Source: Glycomyces tritici (GTDB lineage: Bacteria > Actinomycetota > Actinomycetes > Mycobacteriales > Micromonosporaceae). Taken from it: a stretch of DNA of 64,000 bases. Of the stretch, positions 7,828 to 17,212 are shown in pieces. The notes under the pieces were generated by a model. The model had not been told where the DNA came from and did no database searches. It was given only the letters and a program-made list of their open reading frames with translations. The stretch is from positions 557,762 through 621,761 of the forward strand of contig NZ_JAUEMJ010000001.1 of the NCBI RefSeq assembly GCF_030403505.1, in the 5' to 3' direction. The position numbers were made by a program, and so were the translations under genes. Each line of letters begins with the position of its first letter. The stretch's first letter is position 1.

Positions 7828-8355
7828 ATGTCGGCACCGCAGGGCGGGTGGGTCGGAAACCACGAAGAACCGACGAGGCGGTATCCGGCGGCGGCGCAGC
7901 CGCAGCCGCAGCGGCCCGCGGTGGACGCCGCGAAGCTGTGGGCGGGCGGGTTCGGCACGGCCGTGGTCGCCGCGCTGGTCGCGCTGGTGGGCATCTTGCT
8001 GGTGCGCGGGGTGTTCGGCATCCACATCCTCTCGCCGTCGGACGCGGGGGCCTACGGCGACGCGACCACGACGACGTACGCGTTCGGCGCGTTCGCGGTG
8101 GCGATCCTGGCGACCGGGGTCGTGCACCTGCTGCTGCTGCTCATGCCGCGGCCGATGAGCTTCTTCGTCTGGATCATGCTGCTGGTGATCGCGGTGGGCG
8201 TGCTCATCCCGTTCACGGTGGTGGCCGATCTGGAGTCGCAGATCGCGACGGCCGGGTTGAACTTCGTCATCGGGATCTGCATCCTGAGCCTGCTCAACTC
8301 GGTGGCCGGGATCGCGACGCGGGAGCCGCGCCAGCCTGGGGCGGGAGCGTACTGA
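7828..8355 (+). CDS. DUF6069-like four-helix membrane protein
   Basis: A 175-aa protein with a ~45-residue polar N-terminus rich in Pro/Gln and about four transmembrane helices (starting near GTAVVAALVALVGILLVRG, and including FFVWIMLLVIAVGVLIPF and LNFVIGICILSLL). This agrees with the actinobacterial DUF6069 family, which has no assigned function. ATG 7828 is selected because GAAGGAGGAA precedes it. It lies directly upstream of a two-component system on the same strand, separated by a palindrome, and may be its accessory or target. The function is unknown. Confidence 0.8.
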   Translation: MSAPQGGWVGNHEEPTRRYPAAAQPQPQRPAVDAAKLWAGGFGTAVVAALVALVGILLVRGVFGIHILSPSDAGAYGDATTTTYAFGAFAVAILATGVVHLLLLLMPRPMSFFVWIMLLVIAVGVLIPFTVVADLESQIATAGLNFVIGICILSLLNSVAGIATREPRQPGAGAY

Positions 8356-8373
8356 GGTAGGGCTGTCCCTACC
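8356..8373. promoter_or_regulatory. Perfect inverted repeat upstream of the histidine kinase
   Basis: GGTAGGG-CTGT-CCCTACC is a 7-4-7 perfect palindrome beginning just after the DUF6069 stop codon and 58 bp before the kinase ATG. It could be the binding site of the adjacent NarL-type regulator or a short attenuating hairpin. Confidence 0.5.
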
Positions 8374-8430
8374 AGGAAGACACAGGACGGCCGGGTCGCG
8401 ATGGCGGCTCGGCCTTTCTAGTGTTGACGC

Positions 8431-9693
8431 ATGCGTACAACCCTGCGACAACTGGGCATCGACACCGGCTATCTGCTGTCGATGTTCTTCATCGCCTTGC
8501 CCGCCTTCATCATCGGCGTGGTCGGCACCGTACTCGGCGTCGGCACCGCCGTCATCTGGATCGGCGTGCCCATCGCCGCCGCCACCCTCTTCGCGATGCG
8601 CGGGATGGCCGCCGCGGGCCGGTCGATGCTCCCGGCGGTGCTGCGGCGCGAGCTGCCCCGCCCCCGCTACAAGCGCGCCCGCGAGGACGCCTCGGCGCTG
8701 CGCCGGTACCTGACGCCGCTCACGGACGGGCAGTCGTGGCTCAACGTCCTGTGGGCCGTCGCGGTCCTGCCGATCGCCGTCACGGGGTTCGCGGTCGCGA
8801 TCTCGTGGTGGTGCGCCACGGTCGCCGCGCTGCTGTACCCGGCCTACTCGTGGATCATCCGGGCGGCGACCAACGACAGCGACGACGGCCTGCACTACGC
8901 CACCGAGTGGCTCGGGTGGGGCGACTCGTACCTGGCCCAGTCGATCCTGGCGGTGATCGGCGGTGTGATCATGGCGCTGACGCTGGTCCCGGTCCTGCGC
9001 GGCCTGGCGCTCGCCCAAGCGCTCGTCGGCAAGGGGATGCTCACCTCCATCAGCGGCCTGCACGAGCGGATCGACCAGCTCGAGGAGTCGCGGAACGCGG
9101 CAACTTCCGCCGAGGCCGACGCGCTGCGCCGGATCGAGCGCGACATCCACGACGGCCCGCAGCAGCGGCTGGTGGGCCTGGGCATGGAGCTGGCCCGCGT
9201 CAAACGCCAGCTGGCGACGAACCCGGAAGCGGCGCAGGAGACCTTGGAGGCGGCGATCGCGCAGACCCGGGAGACCATCGACGAGCTCCGCTCGCTCTCG
9301 CGCGGCATCGCCCCGCCGATCCTCACCGACCGGGGCCTGGCGGCGGCGCTGGCGGCCCTCGCGGCGCGCTCGCTCGTGCCGGTGGAGCTGGAGACGAACC
9401 TCAACGGCCGCTACAAGGCCAGCGTCGAGAGCACCGTGTACTTCGTGACGGCCGAGTGCCTGACGAACATCGCGAAGCACTCGCAGGCGACGAAAGCCAC
9501 CGTGGCGGTCGAGGACTGGGGGGATAGGCTGGTGCTCTCGGTCGGCGACAACGGGATCGGGGGCGCGCACGTCTCCAAGGGGCACGGGCTCTCGGGTCTC
9601 ACCGACCGGGTCAAAGCCGTCGAGGGCCAGTGGACCATCGACTCCCCCGACGGCGGTCCGACAGTGATCGTCGTGGAGGTTCCGTGCGTGTAG
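8431..9693 (+). CDS. NarL-type sensor histidine kinase with N-terminal membrane sensor domain
   Basis: The 420-aa protein has four or more N-terminal membrane segments in the layout of the Gram-positive putative-sensor domain (residues ~5-190). A dimerisation/phosphoacceptor HisKA_3 motif ERDIHDGPQQRL follows, with His240 as phospho-site, and then an HATPase_c domain (N box LTNIAKHS, G box DNGIGGAHVSKGHGLSGL). No ribosome site precedes the ATG at 8431, but TAGTGT at 8419-8424 would start transcription at or next to the ATG, so the mRNA may be leaderless. The response regulator gene overlaps its 3' end by 10 bp. The signal is unknown. Confidence 0.93.
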   Translation: MRTTLRQLGIDTGYLLSMFFIALPAFIIGVVGTVLGVGTAVIWIGVPIAAATLFAMRGMAAAGRSMLPAVLRRELPRPRYKRAREDASALRRYLTPLTDGQSWLNVLWAVAVLPIAVTGFAVAISWWCATVAALLYPAYSWIIRAATNDSDDGLHYATEWLGWGDSYLAQSILAVIGGVIMALTLVPVLRGLALAQALVGKGMLTSISGLHERIDQLEESRNAATSAEADALRRIERDIHDGPQQRLVGLGMELARVKRQLATNPEAAQETLEAAIAQTRETIDELRSLSRGIAPPILTDRGLAAALAALAARSLVPVELETNLNGRYKASVESTVYFVTAECLTNIAKHSQATKATVAVEDWGDRLVLSVGDNGIGGAHVSKGHGLSGLTDRVKAVEGQWTIDSPDGGPTVIVVEVPCV

Positions 9694-11798
9694 TGGTGGC
9701 CGATGACGCCGTGCTCATCCGTTCCGGCCTGGTCAGGCTCTTGGAGGAGTTCGGCTGCGAGGTGGTCGCCGAGGTCGGTGACGGCGACGCCCTCGTGGAG
9801 GCCGTCGCCGAGCACCGGCCCGACGTGTCGGTGGTGGACGTGCGGATGCCGCCGTCCTTCACCGACGAGGGGCTGCGGGCCGCGACCCGCGCCCGGGAGC
9901 TCGTGCCGGGCGCGCCGGTGCTCATCCTCAGCCAGTACGTGGAGGTCTCCTACGCGGACGACCTCCTCGCGGACGCCCGCGGTGCGGTGGGCTACCTGCT
10001 GAAGGACCGCGTGATCGACGTGGACGACTTCATGGACTCGCTGAAGCGGGTCGCCGGCGGCGGCACGGTCTTCGACCCCGAGGTCGTCTCGCAGCTCATG
10101 GTGCGCCGCAGGAAGAACGACCCGGTCGCGACCCTCACCCCCCGCGAGAAGGAGGTCCTGGGCCTCATGGCCGAGGGCCACTCCAACAAGGCGATCGGCA
10201 AGAAGCTCTTCATCTCGGACGGCGCGGTCGAGAAGCACATCCGCAACATCTTCACGAAGCTGACGCTGAGCAGCGAGGACGGCGACCACCACCGCCGCGT
10301 CAAGGCGGTCCTGGCCTACCTGCGCTCCTAACGCGAGGAAGCCGCGTTCGACGAGGCGGCGGATCACGGGGTAGAGCTGGGCGTAGAGCATCGCCGGCTC
10401 CGCCCCGTACGTGTCCGCGAGGAGCTGGACCTGAAGGCGCACTTCGGCTTCGCCGTTGCACGCGCCCATGAACTGCACGACGAGCGGGTCCAGCTCCTCG
10501 GCGTAGCGCATGCCGTTCGCCTGCTGCAGCCACTGATGCTCGACGTCCCAGCCCTCGTCGCCGATCCCGGCGGTCTGCTGGAGCACGACGCCGTCGGCGA
10601 CGCGGAGCTTCGCCTGCCACAGGGCTTCGGGTTCGAGGTCCCTGCCGCGCACCGCGAACCAGTCCGCGACGCGGTCGCGCCACGGGGTCTCGACCGAGTG
10701 GCGGGCCTCCTCGCAGACCACGGTCGTCGGGCCTTCGACCCGGCGGACGTTGATGAAGCCGAAGCCCACGCCCGCGACGGAGGCGGACTCGAACCAGTCG
10801 AGCCAGGCCGCGGCCTGATCGGCGTCGTGGTCCTCCCCTGAATCGCGCTGCCAGGTGCGCACGTAGTCGAGCGGATCGAGCCGCTCGCGTTCCACGGCCC
10901 AGACCTGGAGGCCCTCGTCCGGGAACCAGCCCGCGACGCGTTCGGCCCAGTCCTCCCCCGCGACGTGCAGCCAGTTCGCGAGGAACTGCATGGTGCCGCC
11001 CGGGTTGAGCAGGTCCGCAGCGGCCCCCGAGAGCTCGGCGGCGAGGCCGTCCGCTTCGCGGCCGCCGTCCCGGTAGGTCCAGCCCGATCCCGGTGTGCCG
11101 ATGACGAACGGCGGGTTCGCGACCACCAGGTCGAAGCGGCGGCCCGCCACGGGAGCGAGCAGGTCGCCTTGCAGCAGTTCCAGTTCCACGCCGTTGACGA
11201 CGGCGTTGAGCGCGGCGAAGGCCACCGCGCGCTCGCTCAGGTCCGTGGCGGTCACGCGCTCGGCGTGGTCCGCGAGGCCGAGCGCCTGCACCCCGCAGCC
11301 GGTGCCCAGGTCGAGCGCGCTGCCGACCGGGGCGCGGAGCGTGGCGTCCATGAGGAGCTTCGAGGCGCCGCCGACGCCGAGCACGTGCTCGCGCATCCGC
11401 CCGCCCGTCGTGTTCGGCAGCTGGTCGGAGAACAGGAGGCGGTCGTTGCCTGCAGAGGTGCTGTCGAACTGGGCGCCCCAGCCGGCCGCGACCTCGCCGT
11501 CGCCGGAGAGGCGGCCGCAGTCCAGGGGCTCCAGGAGTCCGCAGTCGAGCGCTTCATCGAAGGTGAAGGGCGCCAAGGCCGCTGACGCGGCATCGGCGAG
11601 TACGGGTACCCCGGCGACGAACAGCCGCGTCCACACCCCGAGCGGATCGTCACCGCACTGCGCGAGGAGCGCCCGGTAGTCGCCGCGGTCGGCCGCGCGC
11701 ATCGCCTCGTCGCCGTAGACGGCCGACAGCGCGGCCCGGCGGAAGCCCCGAAAGGCTTCGCCGAGCCGCGCTGCGGCGTCGGTTTGGAGCAGTCGCAC
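9411..11798 (-). CDS. Class I SAM-dependent methyltransferase (DUF7059/HemK-like), lacking a stop at the expected end
   Basis: The first ~487 residues match the actinobacterial methyltransferase family with an N-terminal helical domain, a Rossmann core (DLGTGCGVQALGLADHA) and the N6-adenine/glutamine-type motif VVANPPF. The C-terminal block ends ...LYPVIRRLVERGFL near 10336, the usual family end. No stop codon follows: the frame stays open for about 920 more bases, antisense to the whole response regulator and the 3' end of the kinase, to 9411. The tail is His/Val/Arg-rich and looks like an antisense shadow. GTG 11798 overlaps the infB stop (TAGTG). A methyl acceptor is not known. Either a true run-on protein or a 1-2 nt sequence error near 10330. 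Confidence 0.75.
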   Translation of the reverse strand: MRLLQTDAAARLGEAFRGFRRAALSAVYGDEAMRAADRGDYRALLAQCGDDPLGVWTRLFVAGVPVLADAASAALAPFTFDEALDCGLLEPLDCGRLSGDGEVAAGWGAQFDSTSAGNDRLLFSDQLPNTTGGRMREHVLGVGGASKLLMDATLRAPVGSALDLGTGCGVQALGLADHAERVTATDLSERAVAFAALNAVVNGVELELLQGDLLAPVAGRRFDLVVANPPFVIGTPGSGWTYRDGGREADGLAAELSGAAADLLNPGGTMQFLANWLHVAGEDWAERVAGWFPDEGLQVWAVERERLDPLDYVRTWQRDSGEDHDADQAAAWLDWFESASVAGVGFGFINVRRVEGPTTVVCEEARHSVETPWRDRVADWFAVRGRDLEPEALWQAKLRVADGVVLQQTAGIGDEGWDVEHQWLQQANGMRYAEELDPLVVQFMGACNGEAEVRLQVQLLADTYGAEPAMLYAQLYPVIRRLVERGFLALGAQVGQDRLDAAVVVAVLAAQRQLREDVADVLLDRAVRDEELLADRLVGVALGHEAQDLLLAGGEGRDRVVLPAAHHELRDDLGVEDRAAAGDPLQRVHEVVHVDHAVLQQVAHRTAGVREEVVRVGDLHVLAEDEHRRARHELPGAGRGPQPLVGEGRRHPHVHHRHVGPVLGDGLHEGVAVTDLGDHLAAELLQEPDQAGTDEHGVIGHHYTHGTSTTITVGPPSGESMVHWPSTALTRSVRPESPCPLETCAPPIPLSPTESTSLSPQSSTATVAFVACECFAMFVRHSAVTKYTVLSTLAL
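9684..10331 (+). CDS. NarL/FixJ-family response regulator
   Basis: The 215-aa protein has a receiver domain with the acidic pocket ADD (residues 6-8), phospho-acceptor Asp52 in VVDVRMPP and Lys in YLLKDR. A LuxR/GerE helix-turn-helix follows (LTPREKEVLGLMAEGHSNKAIGKKL). It is the cognate DNA-binding partner of the overlapping kinase. The GTG at 9684 is used because GGAGGT lies 6 nt upstream and the family starts with VRVVVADD. The likely target is the palindrome at 8356-8373. The entire gene is overlapped on the opposite strand by the run-on end of the methyltransferase frame. Confidence 0.94.
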   Translation: MRVVVADDAVLIRSGLVRLLEEFGCEVVAEVGDGDALVEAVAEHRPDVSVVDVRMPPSFTDEGLRAATRARELVPGAPVLILSQYVEVSYADDLLADARGAVGYLLKDRVIDVDDFMDSLKRVAGGGTVFDPEVVSQLMVRRRKNDPVATLTPREKEVLGLMAEGHSNKAIGKKLFISDGAVEKHIRNIFTKLTLSSEDGDHHRRVKAVLAYLRS

Positions 11799-14734
11799 TA
11801 AACGCGCGGCTTCTCGCGCATCTCGAAGGCCTCGACGATGTCGCCCTCTTCGATGTTGTTGTAGTTCTTCAAGGTGAAACCGCACTCGAAGCCCTCGCGG
11901 ACCTCGGTCGCGTCGTCCTTGAACCGGCGCAGCGAGGAGATGGTCGTCTCGATGACGACGTTGCCGTCGCGCATGAGGCGCACCTTCGCGTTGCGCTTGA
12001 TCGAACCGCTCGTGACCAGCGCACCGGCGATGTTGCCGAGCTTCGAGGATCGGAACACCTCGCGGATCTCGGCGGTGCCGAGAGCCACTTCCTCGTACTC
12101 GGGCTTCAGCATGCCCTTGAGCGCGGTCTCGATCTCTTCGATCGCCTGGTAGATGACCGTGTAGTACCGGACGTCCACGCCTTCGCGCTCGGCCATGTCG
12201 CGGACGCGACCCTCGGCTCGCACGTTGAAGGCGATGATCGTCGCCGACTCGCCGTCGCCCGCCGCAGCGAGGTTGACGTCGCTCTCGGTGATCGGACCGA
12301 CGCCGCGGTGGATGACCTGCAGGTGCACTTCCTCGGGGATCTCCAGCGCGACCAGGGCCTCTTCGAGGGCCTCGACCGAACCGGCGCCATCGCCCTTGAT
12401 GATGAGGGAGAGCGTGGTGCGCTCGCCTTCGGCGATCTTGTCCATGAGGTTCTCGAGCGTGGTGCGCGAGACGCGGGACGCCTGCTGAGCGGCGCGGCGG
12501 CGAGCCTGACGCTGCTCGGCGATCTGCCGGACCATGCGGTCGTCGTCGGCGGCGAGGAACACGTCCCCCGCCATCGGGACGGACGCGAGGCCCTGCACCT
12601 GCACCGGGAACGACGGGGTCGCCTCGGTGACGCGGTTGCCGTCGGCGTCGTGCATCGCACGGACGCGGCCGTGGGCCCCGCCGGCGACGATCGAGTCGCC
12701 GACCCGCAGCGTGCCCTTCTGGACCAGGACGCTCGCGACAGGACCGCGGCCCTTGTCGAGGTGCGCCTCGATCGCGATGCCCTGCGCGTTGCCCTCTTCC
12801 GACGCTTCCAGTTCAAGGGAGGCGTCAGCGGTCAGGAGCACCGCTTCGAGCAGTTCGGCGATGCCGATGCGCGGCTTGGCGGCCACGTCGACGAACATGG
12901 TCTGCCCGCCGTATTCCTCGGCGACCAGGCCGTACTCGGTCAGCTGCTGGCGGACCTTGCCCGGGTTCGCGTCGGGGAGGTCGGTCTTGTTGACCGCCAC
13001 CACGACGGGAGCACCGGCGGCGCTCGCGTGGTTCAGGGCCTCGACCGTCTGCGGCATGACGCCGTCGTCGGCCGCGACCACGAGCACCACGATGTCCGTG
13101 ACGTTCGCACCGCGAGCACGCATGGCGGTGAACGCCTCGTGGCCCGGGGTGTCGATGAAGGTGATGGCGCGGTCTTCGCCCTCGTGCTCGACGTGCACCT
13201 GGTACGCGCCGATGTGCTGGGTGATGCCGCCCGCTTCGCCGGCGACCACGTTGGAGCTGCGGATCGCGTCCAGCAGCTTCGTCTTACCGTGGTCGACGTG
13301 GCCCATGACCGTGACGACCGGGGGACGCGCGACGAACGTGTCCTTGTCCTCGGCGTCGAGGTCGATGCCGAACTGCGAGAGCAGCTCGCGGTCCTCTTCC
13401 TCCGGGGACACGATCTTGATGTCCCAGTCGAGGTGGGCGCCGAGCAGCGTGAAGGTGTCCTCCGACACCGACTGCGTGGCCGTCACCATCTCGCCCAGGC
13501 CGAACAGCTCCTGAACGAGCGTGCCCGGCAGGGTGCCGATCTTGTCGGCGAAGTCCGAGAGCGACGCGCCGCGTGCGAGGCGAATGGTCTCGCCGTTGCC
13601 GCGCGGAGCGCCCGACTGCATCCTCGGCGCTGCGAGGTTGTCGAACTCCTGGCGCCGCTGACGACGCGACTTGCGGCTCTTGCCACGGGGGCCGCCGCGA
13701 CCGAACGCACCGGCCGCACCGCCGCCGCGGGCCTTGCCGCCGCCGCCTGCGCGACCGCCGCCGCCGCGGTACGGAGCCGGAGTACCGGTCGAAGGACCGG
13801 AACCGCCCGCACCGCCTGCGCCGCCGCCGGCACCGCCGCCCGCACCACCGAAGGTGCCGCGGTAGTTGCCGCCGCCGCCACCGGGACGACCGCCGCCGCC
13901 ACCGGGACGACCTGCGCCGCCGCCGGGGCCGCCGCGACCGCCGCCGCGGGCCCCGCGGGGACCGCCGCCGTCACGACCGCCGCCTGCCGGACGACCGGGC
14001 ATCATGCCCGGGTTCGGCCGCGGGGGCATCATGCGCGGGCTCGGACGGGGACCGCCCGGGCGCTCCGCGCCGCCGTCGGCGGCAGCGGGACGCGGCTTGG
14101 CACCGGCGTTGCCGACGCCGAACGGGTTCTTGGGGCCCGGCTTCGGGCCGCCCGGACGGGCGGCCGGAGCGGGCTTGGGGCCGGGCTTCGGAGCGGCGGC
14201 GGCGCGCTTGGCGGCCTCTGCCTGCTCCTGCTGGCGCTTGACCAGTTCCTCGGCGCGCTTCTGCTCCGCGGCCACTTCGATGTCGCGGGCGCTCGTGGGC
14301 TTGGCTTCGGCCGGGGCCGGCGCGGGGGCCGGCTTCGGGCCGGGCTTCGGCCCGGCGGCCGCGCCCGGCTTCGGAGCGGCCTTCTTCTCGGCCTTCTTCG
14401 CTTCGGCCTCGGCCTTCGCCTCGGACTTGGCGTCCTTGGCTTCGACCTTGGCCTGCATGATCTTGGACGGGCTCGGTGCCGCCGGGCGCGGGCCCTTGGG
14501 GGCCGCCGCCGCCTTGGCGGGCTCAGGCGTCGGGGACTCGGTCTTCCCGGCCGACGCAGCCGGGGCGCCCTGTGCGGCGTCGTACTCCTGCCGCAGTCGA
14601 CGCGCCACAGGCGCTTCGACCGTGCTCGACGCTGACTTCACGAACTCGCCCATGTCACCGAGGCGGGAGAGCAATTCCTTGCTCGTCGTGCCCAGTTCCT
14701 TGGCAAGTTCATGTACGCGGGGCTTTGCTGCCAC
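11798..14734 (-). CDS. infB: Translation initiation factor IF-2
   Basis: IF-2 is the GTPase that delivers fMet-tRNA to the 30S subunit and promotes subunit joining. The 978-aa protein has an IF2_N helix bundle ([17 protein letters not shown]). A ~330-residue Pro/Ala/Gly-rich disordered linker with long Gly-Gly-Arg stretches follows. The G domain is at about residue 478 ([20 protein letters not shown]), then domains II-IV. The GTG start at 14734 has GAGGAG 4 nt upstream; a TTG 12 nt earlier is less likely. It lies in the rimP-nusA-ylxR-infB order and its stop overlaps the methyltransferase GTG by one base. Confidence 0.98.
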   Translation of the reverse strand: MAAKPRVHELAKELGTTSKELLSRLGDMGEFVKSASSTVEAPVARRLRQEYDAAQGAPAASAGKTESPTPEPAKAAAAPKGPRPAAPSPSKIMQAKVEAKDAKSEAKAEAEAKKAEKKAAPKPGAAAGPKPGPKPAPAPAPAEAKPTSARDIEVAAEQKRAEELVKRQQEQAEAAKRAAAAPKPGPKPAPAARPGGPKPGPKNPFGVGNAGAKPRPAAADGGAERPGGPRPSPRMMPPRPNPGMMPGRPAGGGRDGGGPRGARGGGRGGPGGGAGRPGGGGGRPGGGGGNYRGTFGGAGGGAGGGAGGAGGSGPSTGTPAPYRGGGGRAGGGGKARGGGAAGAFGRGGPRGKSRKSRRQRRQEFDNLAAPRMQSGAPRGNGETIRLARGASLSDFADKIGTLPGTLVQELFGLGEMVTATQSVSEDTFTLLGAHLDWDIKIVSPEEEDRELLSQFGIDLDAEDKDTFVARPPVVTVMGHVDHGKTKLLDAIRSSNVVAGEAGGITQHIGAYQVHVEHEGEDRAITFIDTPGHEAFTAMRARGANVTDIVVLVVAADDGVMPQTVEALNHASAAGAPVVVAVNKTDLPDANPGKVRQQLTEYGLVAEEYGGQTMFVDVAAKPRIGIAELLEAVLLTADASLELEASEEGNAQGIAIEAHLDKGRGPVASVLVQKGTLRVGDSIVAGGAHGRVRAMHDADGNRVTEATPSFPVQVQGLASVPMAGDVFLAADDDRMVRQIAEQRQARRRAAQQASRVSRTTLENLMDKIAEGERTTLSLIIKGDGAGSVEALEEALVALEIPEEVHLQVIHRGVGPITESDVNLAAAGDGESATIIAFNVRAEGRVRDMAEREGVDVRYYTVIYQAIEEIETALKGMLKPEYEEVALGTAEIREVFRSSKLGNIAGALVTSGSIKRNAKVRLMRDGNVVIETTISSLRRFKDDATEVREGFECGFTLKNYNNIEEGDIVEAFEMREKPRV

Positions 14735-14814
14735 TGCACTCCTCAATTCGAGGTCGTACGGGCAGCGCCCGCCGACCTTATCTACCGACTAGCAACGTGT
14801 TCATTCGAAGAACT

Positions 14815-15189
14815 TCATCGCGTGGTCTTCATTCGGTCCATACCTGCTTCGTGTGCGGGAGTCGGCCTCTCGGCCGACTCCGACTCGACATGGGCTCGCA
14901 CCGCTTCAACGTCTGCCGTTCCCTCGATGTTGAGGGCTCGGGCGAACGCACGCTTACGAACTGCCTGGTCAAGGCAGTTCAGGTCGTGGTGCACATGTGC
15001 TCCGCGGCCGCTGAGGCGGCGCTGCGGGTCCGGAACCAAGCGATTCAGGGAACCCTCAGAGCGTTGAACGACGACGCGCAGCAGCTCACTGGCCGATGCG
15101 CGTCTGCGGCACCCCACACAAGTGCGGACTACCGCTGCGTCACGTTGCGATCCGATATTCAGTCTACCTCCCGGACCGCCGACCGCCAC
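14815..15189 (-). CDS. YlxR family (DUF448) RNA-binding-like protein
   Basis: The YlxR core [20 protein letters not shown], then [26 protein letters not shown], is complete. YlxR is a small nucleic-acid-binding protein encoded between nusA and infB and has been proposed to modulate RNase P and transcription. The only canonical in-frame start upstream of the core is GTG 15189, which overlaps the end of nusA by 26 bp and lacks a clear ribosome site. A CTG about 30 nt further in follows GGGAGG and could be the real start. The tail after the core (about 30 residues) is longer than usual. Confidence 0.88.
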   Translation of the reverse strand: MAVGGPGGRLNIGSQRDAAVVRTCVGCRRRASASELLRVVVQRSEGSLNRLVPDPQRRLSGRGAHVHHDLNCLDQAVRKRAFARALNIEGTADVEAVRAHVESESAERPTPAHEAGMDRMKTTR

Positions 15190-16198
15190 CGGCCGGGCCG
15201 GTCTCCTCCTTCGCGCCGCCGGAGACGTGCGCGTCGGACTTGATGTCGATCCGCCATCCCGTGAGGCGCGCGGCGAGCCGGGCGTTCTGGCCTTCGCGGC
15301 CGATCGCGAGCGAAAGCTGATAGTCGGGGACGATCACCTCAGTGGACCGCGTGGACTCGTCCACCACCCGCACCGACAGGGTCTTCGCCGGCGACAGGGC
15401 GTTCGCGACGAACCGCGCGGGGTCGGCGTCCCAGTCGACGATGTCGATCTTCTCGCCGCCGAGCTCGCTCATGACGGCGCGGACGCGCGAGCCCATCGGG
15501 CCGATGCACGCGCCCTTCGCGTTGACGTCCTTCGTTGTGGCGCGCACCGCGATCTTGGAACGGTGACCGGCCTCACGTGCGATGGCCGGAATCTCGACGG
15601 CGCCCTCGTCGATCTCGGGCACCTCGAACGCGAACAGCTTCTTCACCAGGGCGGGGTGCGTGCGCGAGAGCGTGATCTGGGGGCCGCGGGCGGTGCGGTT
15701 CACCTGGATGACGATCGCGCGGATGCGCTTGCCGTGCTCATAGTTCTCACCGGGGACCTGCTCGTTGAGGGGCAGGGTGGCCTCGATCTTGCCGAGGTCC
15801 ACAGTGACGATTCCGCGCTCGTTGCGCTCGCCGTGGGCCTGGACGACACCGGTGACGATGTCGCCCTCCTTGCCGGAGTACTCGCCGTAGTTGACCTCGT
15901 CGGCGGCCTCGCGGAGCCGCTGCAGGATGACCTGCTTCGCGGTCTGGGCGGCGATGCGGCCGAACCCCTCCGGGGTGTCGTCCCGCTCCGAGACGACCTC
16001 TTCCTCTTCGTTCAGCACCGGCACAAGGACATTGGCGATACCGTTGTCACGGTTCACCACTACTCGCGCGCGCTCATCGGCCCCGGGGGTGTGCTTGTAG
16101 GCGGTCAGCAGCGCCGTTTCGATAGCGCCGAGGATGGTCTCGAAAGGGATGTCGCGCTCGCGTTCCAGCGACCGCAGCGCGGCCAGGTCGATATGCAC
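15164..16198 (-). CDS. nusA: Transcription termination/antitermination factor NusA
   Basis: NusA binds RNA polymerase and nascent RNA, affecting pausing, termination and rRNA antitermination. The 344-aa protein has an N-terminal RNAP-binding domain ([21 protein letters not shown]), an S1 domain ([15 protein letters not shown]...[11 protein letters not shown]), and two KH domains ([21 protein letters not shown] and [20 protein letters not shown]). It lacks the E. coli acidic repeats, as usual in actinobacteria. The GTG start at 16198 has AAGGAGAA about 8 nt upstream. It lies 74 bp downstream of rimP and overlaps ylxR. Confidence 0.98.
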   Translation of the reverse strand: MHIDLAALRSLERERDIPFETILGAIETALLTAYKHTPGADERARVVVNRDNGIANVLVPVLNEEEEVVSERDDTPEGFGRIAAQTAKQVILQRLREAADEVNYGEYSGKEGDIVTGVVQAHGERNERGIVTVDLGKIEATLPLNEQVPGENYEHGKRIRAIVIQVNRTARGPQITLSRTHPALVKKLFAFEVPEIDEGAVEIPAIAREAGHRSKIAVRATTKDVNAKGACIGPMGSRVRAVMSELGGEKIDIVDWDADPARFVANALSPAKTLSVRVVDESTRSTEVIVPDYQLSLAIGREGQNARLAARLTGWRIDIKSDAHVSGGAKEETGPAGGGRRSGR

Positions 16199-16272
16199 CC
16201 GTTCTCCTTAAGTCTTGAGTTGTCCTCACCGCGGCCGTTCAAGGCGTGCGAGCCGCGTCTTCGAGCAGACGC

Positions 16273-16734
16273 TCATCTCAGCTCGATCTGCACCTTGCCG
16301 GGCCCCAGCTCGGCATAGGTAGCCGAGCGGCGCGCGCCGTCGGCTTCTAGTTCAATCCCCCGCTCGCTGGCGGCCGTGACGCGCCCAGTGAAGGGCTCCT
16401 CCCCGATGTGCACGGCTACCAAGCGCCCAATATTACGCCGCCAGTGCCGAGGCTCGGTCAGCGGACGGTCCACGCCTGGCGAGGACACTTCCAGGGTATA
16501 GGCGGTGTCGGCGAAGGGGCCGCCCGTGGACTCCGCCTCGTCGAGCGCCTTCGAGCAGGCTTTCGAGACCACCGCCACATCGTCCAGGCTGATGCCGCCG
16601 TCCTTGTCGACCAGGACGCGGACGAGCAGCCGTCGGCCGGCCTTGGTGACCTGCAGCCCTTCGAGGTCGAACCCGATCTTGGCGACGGCCGGAGCCAGGA
16701 TCGCCTCTACCTCGGCTTGCCGCTCAGAACCCAT
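16273..16734 (-). CDS. rimP: Ribosome maturation factor RimP
   Basis: RimP assists 30S assembly. The 153-aa protein shows the family N-domain (VEAILAPAVAKIGFDLEGLQV, LVRVLVDKDGGISLDDVA), the YTLEVSSPGVDRPLTEPRHW motif and the C-terminal SH3-like domain. ATG 16734 is chosen because GGGAGGG lies about 8 nt upstream; the frame stays open further but homology stops here. It is the first gene of the nusA operon and is divergent from the DUF4439 pair. Confidence 0.96.
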   Translation of the reverse strand: MGSERQAEVEAILAPAVAKIGFDLEGLQVTKAGRRLLVRVLVDKDGGISLDDVAVVSKACSKALDEAESTGGPFADTAYTLEVSSPGVDRPLTEPRHWRRNIGRLVAVHIGEEPFTGRVTAASERGIELEADGARRSATYAELGPGKVQIELR

Positions 16735-16816
16735 GCGCACTTCCCTCCCGTTGGCTGTTCGGCCGAGATTAACCGCCCGGGGACAGAATGGAAAGGCAGC
16801 CTGGGAAACTGGGGGG

Positions 16817-17212
16817 GTGTTCACGACCCGACGCGGACTCCTGGTCGGGGCGGCCGTTCTCACGGCCGCCGGATGCACCCGGGAGACGGCGCACATCATC
16901 ACGTCAGACGCGGACCTCACCGCCGCGCTCCGCTCTGCGCGCACGCTGGCCGCGGCCTCCGACGCGCTGGGATTCGGCGACCTCGCCGAAGACCACCTGA
17001 CCCACGCCGCCGCATTGGAGCGGCTGCTGCGGCCCAATGTGGTCGCCGACGAGACCGGGGAGCTCCCGGCGGACGCCGCGGCGCTCGCCGAAGCCGAGTC
17101 CGCCGCGAGCCGGGAGGCGGGCGACGCCTGCCTCACCACCGAGTCGGACTACGCCGTGCTCCTCGGTGAGATCGCGGCCTGCCGCGCCGCCCACGCGGCG
17201 GTGCTCGCATGA
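16817..17212 (+). CDS. Small Tat-type lipoprotein of unknown function
   Basis: The 131-aa protein begins FTTRRGLLVGAAVLTAAGC, a twin-arginine signal followed by a lipobox (TAAGC), so it is probably exported folded and lipid-anchored outside the membrane. The mature part is helical and Ala/Asp/Glu-rich, resembling a four-helix ferritin-like bundle fragment (RSARTLAAASDALGFGDLAE). Its stop overlaps the start of the DUF4439 gene (ATGA), so the two are translationally coupled and probably work together. GTG 16817 is the start that gives a complete signal peptide. No enzyme motif is visible. Confidence 0.8.
   Translation: MFTTRRGLLVGAAVLTAAGCTRETAHIITSDADLTAALRSARTLAAASDALGFGDLAEDHLTHAAALERLLRPNVVADETGELPADAAALAEAESAASREAGDACLTTESDYAVLLGEIAACRAAHAAVLA

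Noticed and set aside
12308..14635. A ~775-codon plus-strand frame inside infB
   Set aside because: Shadow of the minus-strand IF-2 gene; no domain is visible.
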